In this document: in pieces, positions 56,500 to 64,000 of the stretch | How positions within the stretch are numbered: the stretch's first letter is position 1 | Layout: every line of letters starts with the position of its first letter | DNA from: Undaria pinnatifida | Taxonomy: Eukaryota; Sar; Phaeophyceae; Laminariales; Alariaceae | Length of the DNA: 64,000 nt | Direction of reading: 5' to 3' | NCBI GenBank assembly: GCA_012845835.1 | Contig: JABAKD010000008.1 | Span: 8,602,775 to 8,666,774 of the forward strand | Made by a program: the position numbers and the translations under genes | Notes under the pieces: generated by a model | Told to the model about the DNA's origin: nothing | Seen by the model: only the letters and a program-made list of their open reading frames with translations | The model's database searches: none

Positions 56500-57200
56500 A
56501 TGTCCCGCCATACGAAAAGCTATACAACGTCCTCCATGACAGATAAGAGCGTCTGTTTCGGTTTGTCACGGGGTGCTCTTAATTGAGATACCCACTACAC
56601 GAAGAGGTTGTATAAGTACGTGGGGCTCCTCTCACAACGTCAAAGCCGTACGAGAGATTGTATAATACTTGGGGGCCCTTCTCATCCCGTCAAGAAATCG
56701 TTCGAAATCATTTTTCTTATACAAAAATCGATTTCGATGCGTTCGTTTGTTTTTTCGCTACCCGTACCCCCCCTCCATCGCGCGGACGTACGTAAGCAAA
56801 GCCCTGCAGCTACTGCTGTATAAGAAAGGAGGCTTTTTCGCCTGCATAGCCCTGCAGCGCCTTCTAATAGTGCTCCCCCTGTCTAGACTATGCATATAAC
56901 AGCCCAAAACTCACAAAATATGGAATCAATGCTACAATACAAAACAAGGTACCATGTATACGTTCATGTCCTCGCCCTCACCTATACCCTACGTTTTGAC
57001 GGCACACGAAATAACATACACCAGATACACCATGCAGGCAAGACTTACGATGCTCGTTCAGAGCGTTATACTTGTTGCATGGGTTTCCACTCTATGGAAA
57101 GGCGTGTACTTATACCGACTACGCTATAAACTCGCTAGTGCTGCTCGGCGGGTTACTTGGGCGGTGGCTAATTGCTTTTCCTTTAGGATTTGACAAGAGT
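56500..57200. other. spacer, no gene recognised
   Basis: Short frames only. None is splice-bounded or recognisable. Confidence 0.4.
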
Positions 57201-57204
57201 TTTG

Positions 57205-57300
57205 CCCCCCTTTTCAACCCCTTTAGGGCCCCAAACCCCTCCCTATGCTAAATTCAAGTTTTTTTGTCCCCAAAAACGGGTTTCCAGTTGTAAAGGGGTT
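57205..57300 (+). repeat. dispersed ~100-bp repeat, copy 3 of 3
   Basis: AACCCCTTTAGGGCCCCAAA, CCTCCCTATGCTAAATTCAA, TTTGTCCCCAAAAACGGGTT and TCCAGT. This is the most regular of the three copies. Confidence 0.65.
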
Positions 57301-57698
57301 AACTTGCGACACCCCCCGGATTTCAAGCCGACCACATCCCGAAGTTTGGGATACACATACACTTCCAAGTATATATGTGTACCACTTGGGACGGAAATGT
57401 AAGGACGTAAGGACCGTTACAGTATATTATTAGTAGTAGCACGAATACTAAAACGGTCCTTAAACTTTCGCCTAGGGATGTACGTACAAGTACCTGATTC
57501 GTAAATGACGGGTCAAACTCCACACCAGAATTGTCTAATTTGCCCTCCGACAATGCGCAGCGTTAGTGTCAACAATCAAAAAGAGATGATGAGAAAACCG
57601 AAAATCAAGACCACGAAAACTAAAAGCGCAAAACAATCAATCCAACAACCAACGACTACCGAATTCAATACTAGATGGGCGTCCATGTTGTCCTGACT

Positions 57699-57820
57699 TT
57701 ACCTATCCCCCCGAGACACCAGGGCCAAGTCTTCCCCCTCGGGCACTTCCGAAAAAACATCAAACGGTAATCCGCTGTCCAAATAAACACTCTGGTTTGT
57801 AACTGTTCCACACCATCGAC

Positions 57821-57891
<71 letters not shown>

Positions 57892-58171
57892 GGCAGGCAG
57901 ACAGACAGACAGACAAACATACGAGTCAGTTTCCCGACGCGTAAAACATAAAGCCATCCACTCTCTCCCCTCCCAAGTCTGTACGCACCCCGCAAAGAAG
58001 AGGCGCTTTTTCGCCGTTCCTGATTTCGACCTGGTCGGTACGGCGGTTCAACCTCCACGCTTCAAACACTCCACCCAGACAGACGAGTGAGTTCCCCAAC
58101 ACGCAAAGCATGGAAGCATGTTCCCCTCCCCCCCCCATCGCCACCAAATCGTTTTCCCTCCCAGTTATCAA
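57699..58171 (-). pseudogene. diverged relative of the 255-bp array unit, split by a microsatellite
   Basis: On the minus strand 57,700-57,800 reads SVYLDSGLPFDVFSEVPEGE then DLAL, clearly related to the array unit at 19.3-20.5 kb. The (CAGA)n tract at 57,822-57,916 sits just upstream. Beyond it the frames carry a two-fold repeated pattern (FMFYASGN and SMLCVLGNSLVCLGGVFEAW). No complete gene can be built, but it shows the unit is a real dispersed coding-like family. Confidence 0.4.
57822..57916. repeat. (CAGA)n microsatellite
   Basis: About 23 tetranucleotide units, nearly perfect, with two CAGG variants towards the right end. Confidence 0.95.
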
Positions 58172-58179
58172 TCACTGCC

Positions 58180-59255
58180 GATTCCTATCTAGTCGGTACC
58201 AGCACGTCACCCGCTGCATGTCATACGGTCAAAGCACATACCGGTCGGTAGTAGCCATATTGCTTGGCGTACTGTCATGCCCCTAGAGTATTACCGCTAC
58301 CACGTTAGACGACCTGAAAATCTGCCATCAGCAGGTCATCATGCTGCTTTCACGCGGTCGTACTGACTTCACACCGCCACAAAAGGCTCAAGTCATACGA
58401 TCCTACTGCTTCCGTACCGCCATACATACTACTCGGAAAGGCATTCCACGACCTCCAGGTTGGCACCATGTTTTTTTCTGGGGCCCCTCAGTTAAGGACC
58501 TCTACAAAAAATCTCCCAAAAAAAAAGCGCTATAGCATACCTGGTATAAACCGATGAAAAATCCCATCGCCTAAAGCATTCAACCAAAAAATATTACAAA
58601 AAAAACAACAAAAAAACAATGAAATTGCGACCATCTTGGGTTTAACCCCCTTAGCGCCCTTTTACCACTGCACTCCCTAAATCCGGACAAAACACTTGGA
58701 ATTTGACTAGGGTGGGAAAAACAATTAGGAGTTGGAAATGGGTTATTTAAGGGGCCCCGGATACGGCCATACTGCTGCGCTTCAATACTGCGCAACCTGC
58801 CGTCACGCGGTCATACCGCCCGCGCTCACGCCATCGTGACGTCATACTGCTTGTCGTCAACCTCGTCACACGGTCACGCCGCTTGCATACAGCAGCAGCC
58901 ATCTCGTCTACTGCTGACATACTGCTTTCATACCCACTGCCGTCCTATACAGTCAGGCACCAGGACATGTTACACCACGCTACTGTTGCTACAGCCACAG
59001 GAAGTTGCCTTCATTCGGCCGGACCGTTCGTTTTTAGTCATTCGGCCATCAGATCCCCATGCAGTCAGTAGCACTGCTTTCCACGTCCAGATAACGCTCT
59101 CATGCCGTCTCAGTCCGTACGGCCTTCAAACGGTAACATACATACTGTACGTATCACACTGCTTTCGCTGTGTCTACCCGGCAGTCATGCCCTCTTCGGT
59201 ACTTCAGTGTTGACGCCATACCACCGCTGCCCTATCACAAGCTCCTAATGTAGCA
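58180..59255. other. spacer with loose CATACTGCT/CCGTCA motifs; lipase 3' flank
   Basis: Short motifs such as GTCATACTGCTT and CATACTGCTTTC recur irregularly between 58,320 and 59,170. No gene is seen. The right part is presumably 3' untranslated sequence of the lipase gene. Confidence 0.4.
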
Positions 59256-59260
59256 CACCG

Positions 59261-62200
59261 TCATTCCACATGATCCGGCGCAGAAAAACCCACAGGCGCG
59301 CCCCCGCTCCCCACATCTGCCGACACCTCGCCCGCCTCCTCCAGCAGCAACTCCAGCGTCCTCTTAAAGTGAGGGATAGTCTTGGTGGGGATGTGGTCGA
59401 AGAACATGTCTTTCGAAACGACAATTTCGGTGAAGTCCGTTGGCTTGGCCCACACCGGCGTATATAGCGACCTGCCACGTGTTTTTTGTTCGAAATGATG
59501 GCATGGAAGACGGAACGAAGAAAGACGAAACGCCATGCATAGAAACAACGAACGGTTACATTTCAAGGCCGCCGAGTAAAGACGAACGCCACTCGAAAAC
59601 CAGGGTCTGGCGGTCGCCACACCCGTCTACCTCAAATTAACGAATCCACGGACAAACTAACCAACCAACCAACCAACAAATCAACCAATCAACGAACCTG
59701 CAGGTCAACCACCCACTCAGCCCACCCACCGACCAATAATATCAAGCACGGGCGGGAAGAAAACGCCACAACAAACGGCATCCATCACGGCGTTCACGGG
59801 CGCACCAATCACGGCAATCACAGCACCCCGCGGCGAGCCAATCACAGCAACCACAGCGTGCAGCACGGCGATCGCAAAGCGAAAGTTGAAGCATGGGGGA
59901 TTCACGCATACCGGGTACAGTATCACGGCGCCACCGAAGCATCACAAGCGGCGCACAAACGTGAGTATTAACAAATTCATTGAACTCACAGGTGACAACG
60001 TTTTACATTTTTTGCCAAAAAAAAGTCCGCCTCACTTCTCACTATGATACATTGGTCATCATGTAGCTTGATCTATTCATCTGATACTTACTATTCGCCA
60101 TTATTTATTATTCAGCTGACTCTACTTGCATGCCATGGTTTAGCCGAATTTACTTATATGATCCACATTTGCCATTATTTAGCCAAACCTACTTATACTG
60201 GTCAACACTCAGCTCTACTGGCCTGTATCTATCTACACTTACCTATAACGTTTTATGACACGGCATATAATTGGTATCTATGTATTATCTCACCGATTCG
60301 CGAAGCAGCGGTTGCGTTTAGTGTGCGTCTTGATGTAGTGGATGAAGCGGCCCGCCGGGAGCAGCTCTGGGAACGTCCACTCCGCTCGTTTCTGCTCCAC
60401 CTGCATTAATAAAAGAACATGAAAATATAACACATGAATACACAAATGAATCAGACACCAACAAGGAACGAAACAAGCAAATGAACGATCGCAGACGCGC
60501 AACCGTAAGCACTGTCACGTCGCACCAAACACAACATAGTTGGACGAGGGGAGGCATGGCAAGGCAACGCAAGGCAAGGCAAGGCAAGACAAGACAAGGC
60601 AAGGCAAGGCAAGGCAAGGCAAGGCAAGGCAAGGCAAGGCAAGACAAGACAAGGCAAGGCGCGCAGCACTCCCACAAAACCAAAGCAAACCAAAAACTAC
60701 ACAATAAACCCAATCCATGTCAAACCGAACCGACCCGAGCCAACCCGGGCAAGACCAACCCAATCCCATCACACAACCCAAAGCAAACGAAACGGCACCC
60801 TACCCCATCGCGCGAAGGCCATTGACGGAAGATATGGATACACGCCACACAGAGAGACACAAGACAAGTCACGAAATACACCCAACGCATTCCATTGACA
60901 CTGTATTCAAGACAATGCAACGCAACACGCTTAAAGCAAACAAAACGCACCAGCGTCCACATCACAACACAAACATATACACAGCGCACACAACACACAC
61001 CGCAAAGGTTAATAATCAACAACAAGAACAAAGCACAAAAATAAAAGATAAAACACAACCTACAAAACACAAAACACAGAACATGAATCTCCAAACTACA
61101 ACAGACCCAAAGCAATTTTTCAAGGGAAAAAAAAAACATTCCAGGTACAAAACAAAAAAAGCAAAATTCGGAATACAAAATACAACACACAAACTACAAA
61201 ATACCAAACACAATAGGACAAAATAAAACACTTTTCAAGGGGGGCAAAAACAAACACACCCCGGCGCTCACTCACCAGCTCGCGGTACCGGGCGAGCTGC
61301 CTGGAGAAGCTGGTCTCCGGCACCATCTCGTGTCTAGCGTGCACGAGGCCTCCCAGATCATCGCCGTAGCCCCGACCGCCGTGACCTCGAGTTCCGCCGC
61401 CGCTGCCGCTGGCGTCAAGAGACGAAGTGGAGATCGAGCCGTACGAGACCCCTCGGACCATGGACCGCATGACCTTCAGTTTGTGCGCCTGTCAGCCGGT
61501 CGCCGCACCATAAAAACGTACCAGGTATACGATAACGGACAAGATACAACAAGAAAAAAGAACAAGAACGTTAAAAAAAAAATGGAAAAATATACTGGTA
61601 TAGCAAATCAGAGTAAGCACGTAAAACACCTCAAAAATAAAGATTACGTACGGGCAGTACACCTGGTAGACCATACACCCAGTATACGCATACAGTGCTT
61701 GAAAAAAAAAACGAAAAACAAAACGATAATGCGAGTAACAACGAATGACGCTGCACTTCATGGACACGACATACAGACCCCGTTGGAAGCGTGCCAGCGG
61801 CGAACGCACGCGCAGGACTTTGATCGCAGATTGCATCGGTACACCTCCTCGCGAACCCGAAAAGAAGATCGCAGTGGACTGTCAGCCTCCTCGCTACATA
61901 ACCCACCAGCCTACAGAGTCACCCGTATAGCCAAAAATATGAAAACAAGCACGAAAACAACGAGCCCGGAACCGAGCCCGGTAGTCTGGGCCTCGCTCGC
62001 TTGCCTTCCTCCTGCCCGGAAAAACCGATAGCTTCTAAATGAGACTTGCTACTTCCCAACCCCATCCCTCCTCAACCCCCCTCTACCCCCCACCCCCAAA
62101 AGCTTTCCCCTCCTCTCCCCATCCCCCCTTCCGTCCCTATCTCCCCCCTCCCAAGCCTAGCCCCCCCAATCTATCCAACCCCACGATCCTCCCCTCCCGA

Positions 62201-63767
62201 CACCCCAACCTCAACCTCCCCAGCCCCAGCCCCAAGGCTCAACCCCCCCAACCCCTCCAATCCCACCCCAACCCCAACACCCAACCCACCTTGCTGCGAG
62301 CGATCAGCTCCAGCACCTCATCCCTCATGCGCTCGGTCGAAGCCACCGACATTCGCGGCACTACATCCCGCCCGAAGGCCGCCGAAAGCACAAAATCGCC
62401 GCAGCTCTCCGCGTGCGGCGCATCCAGCAACCCCCCCAGGGGCGAAATCGCGATGCACCTTACGGAAGGGTGTTCTCTCCTGAGCATGTACGACAACAGA
62501 ACCCCCGTGCTCCCGCCCAGAGAATGCCCCGTCACTCGCAGGGAGTACCCCAGGTATCGCGGCCTTTTTCCCCCCCTCCCTGAGCTCCCACTTCTTCTAG
62601 CCGCGGTGGCCGTTGAGGTATCCGCGGATTGCCCCGGAGAAATATCCGAAGAATGGTCCCTTGACTCTGTCATCGATTTTTTTGGCGCTAGATGTTCGGT
62701 CGCCGTGTGTGTCGAAGCCCAGGATTCGGCCGGGCCCAGAAGGGATCGGAGATAGCCTTGCGTATCCAGGTCTCGCCGTAACCACTCCGCACGAGCGAGG
62801 ACACCCTATTTTTGAGCGTGCGAGCGTGTTCATGTGTTCGTATTCGTTCGGTCGGGGGAGGAGGGGTGGGAGGGAAGAGTCAAATGGGTTCGGCGATGAA
62901 CGACGGGTGGGAAACGGCAATTTGGGAAGAGCCTCACGTGTACTTTGCCTACTTCAGCAAAACGATAATAACGTTACTATTGCTGCAGTCATTTTGCTAA
63001 CTCAGGACGAACCCCCCTCTCCGCCCCGCCCCCCTCCTCCACCCCCCGCCCACCCCCCCTCCCTCTCAACAGACCTTACCTGATGCGCCAACATGCCGCT
63101 TCCATCGAAACCCCACCTCTTCCCCGACTCCTCCATGGACTCCGGCTGCGCCTGGAGGTCGCACAAGCAATCATCCAACGACATAGTACCCCTGATAGAC
63201 ACCACCACGCAGCGCCAGTCGTGGTCAACGAGAAGACAGTAGGGTGTCGCCGCCATGCCCGAGGTGAACTGTGCGTCGACCATCTCGCAGCCCGGGTGGA
63301 GCCCCGCCACCCGCAGCAGCGCGGCCTCGTGCGTCCCCAGCCAGTTGTCGCCACGCGAAGACAGCACCCCCTGGGCACCGCGATTCGCCACGCCACCCCC
63401 TCTCCCCTCTCCTCCACCACCTCCACCGTTGCCGCGACTGCCGCTGCCGCCGCTGCCGCCGCTGCCGCTGCCGCCGCCGCCGCCGCTACCGCTTCCCTGC
63501 CTCACTCCCCCAGCCAGATTAACTTCCCGGCTGAATGTTCCCGAGTCACCGTTCCCATTACCGCTGTTGTTGGAGTTGCCATCAATGCCGCTGGCGTTAT
63601 TGTTGTTGTCCTTGTCGTTGTTGTCGTTGATATCGTCGTCGTTGTCGGCGGGGGCGGTCCACTTGGCACTTCCGCGCGTCTTGTGAAAGGCGCGGGAGCG
63701 TCCGGTGCAGCTGAAGCACAGCAGGTCGCACGCCCCGCAGCAGGGCCTCTCGAACACGTACAGGTAC
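59261..63767 (-). CDS. class-3 lipase, sn1-specific diacylglycerol lipase type (5' partial)
   Basis: Hydrolyses the sn-1 ester of diacylglycerol, by family. Exons on the minus strand: 63767-63080, 62805-62290, 61488-61276, 60400-60294 and 59471-59261 (TGA at 59261-59263). Phases 0, 0, 0, 2 match on both sides. About 578 codons are visible. Exon 1 has a Cys-rich segment (ERPCCGACDLLCFSC), a long Asn/Asp then Gly/Ser linker and the lipase strand VDHDWRCVVVSIRGTMSLDD. Exon 2 carries GVLARAEWL and the nucleophile elbow VTGHSLGGS, then AFSPLGG-like AISPLGGLLD and the acid GRDVVPRMS. Exon 4 has FPELLPAGRFIHYIK. Exon 5 has the histidine in SKDMFFDHIP. This order is that of DAGL alpha/beta. N-terminal membrane segments of that family would lie in exons right of 63,767; only 230 bp remain in the window and none is obvious there. 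Confidence 0.85.
60553..60662. repeat. (GGCAA)n pentanucleotide microsatellite in a lipase intron
   Basis: About 21 units of AAGGC with AAGAC variants, lying in the intron between exons 3 and 4 of the lipase gene. Leu-Pro-Cys frames across it are artefacts. Confidence 0.95.
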
Positions 63768-64000
63768 CTGTTCCCGTTGGTTTCGGTTTCGCTTTGATTA
63801 GTGTTTGTACCTGGTATGTCGTACGAGCAAGCAGGTAATAGCTTCATAAAGGTGTACAACGGGATAGCCCCCCAGCCCCCCACCTCCCTCAGGAAGTGGC
63901 CACACTAGAAAACAACTAAAATAATTTGAAGCTATCATCCATACGCAATAAAGCACGCACACTGCGACTCGTCGAACACCTCAAGGCACTTTGCGCTTGG
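63768..64000. other. right edge; upstream of the visible lipase exons
   Basis: Carries TACCTGGTA at 63,808. The final bases (AACACCTCAAGGCACTTTGC) resemble 47,155-47,180 (AACACCTCACGGCGCTTCGC), another intron in this window. No exon was assigned. Confidence 0.4.

Noticed and set aside
60451-60781. Leu-Pro-Cys-rich frames on the minus strand
   Set aside because: Artefact of the (GGCAA)n microsatellite inside a lipase intron.

Overview
This is nuclear DNA from a eukaryote, most likely a brown alga or a close stramenopile relative. That assignment is inference. It rests on intron-rich genes with GTGAGT-type donors and pyrimidine-rich acceptors, GC-rich exons full of Ala/Gly/Ser/Pro runs, a (CCCTAA)n telomere-type tract, a chromodomain Ty3/gypsy element and a very high load of tandem and dispersed repeats. 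No bacterial operon, CRISPR array or rRNA gene is visible.

Layout. 1-2878 is the 3' end of a decayed Ty3/gypsy pol gene (integrase, then a chromodomain, then a Tudor-like segment). 4506-4877 is a complete 372-bp miniature LTR element (TRIM type) with two 84-bp LTRs, a primer-binding site, a polypurine tract and a 4-bp target duplication. 7191-7367 is an interstitial telomeric tract. From about 7.76 to 17.7 kb and again from about 25.7 to 37.3 kb lie two diverged direct copies (A and B) of a segmental duplication. Between them sit a 5-copy 255-bp coding-like tandem array (19.3-20.5 kb), inverted copies of a dispersed repeat (18.8-23.3 kb) and a 1.9-kb minisatellite (23.3-25.2 kb).

Both duplication copies carry, on the minus strand, a reconstructable four-exon gene. 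It joins two transmembrane helices to an OTU-type cysteine protease (deubiquitinase) domain, and the splice phases agree throughout. Copy B has lost exactly 30 codons at the start of its third exon, in frame. Each copy also has a second, less certain minus-strand gene just upstream. Copy B contains a 688-bp TA-flanked terminal-inverted-repeat element that is absent at the matching site in copy A.

41,287-49,432 (+) holds a large six-exon gene, at least 1,930 codons, for a mostly disordered nuclear-type protein with Tudor-like modules and a UBZ-type zinc finger; every exon junction is phase-consistent. 49.4-59.2 kb is mostly repeat-derived DNA with no firm gene. 59,261-63,767 (-) is a five-exon class-3 lipase of the sn1-specific diacylglycerol lipase type, open at its 5' end towards the right edge of the window.

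The genes do not form one pathway. Two ubiquitin-linked proteins (the OTU protease and the UBZ/Tudor protein) share the window, but nothing in the sequence ties them functionally.
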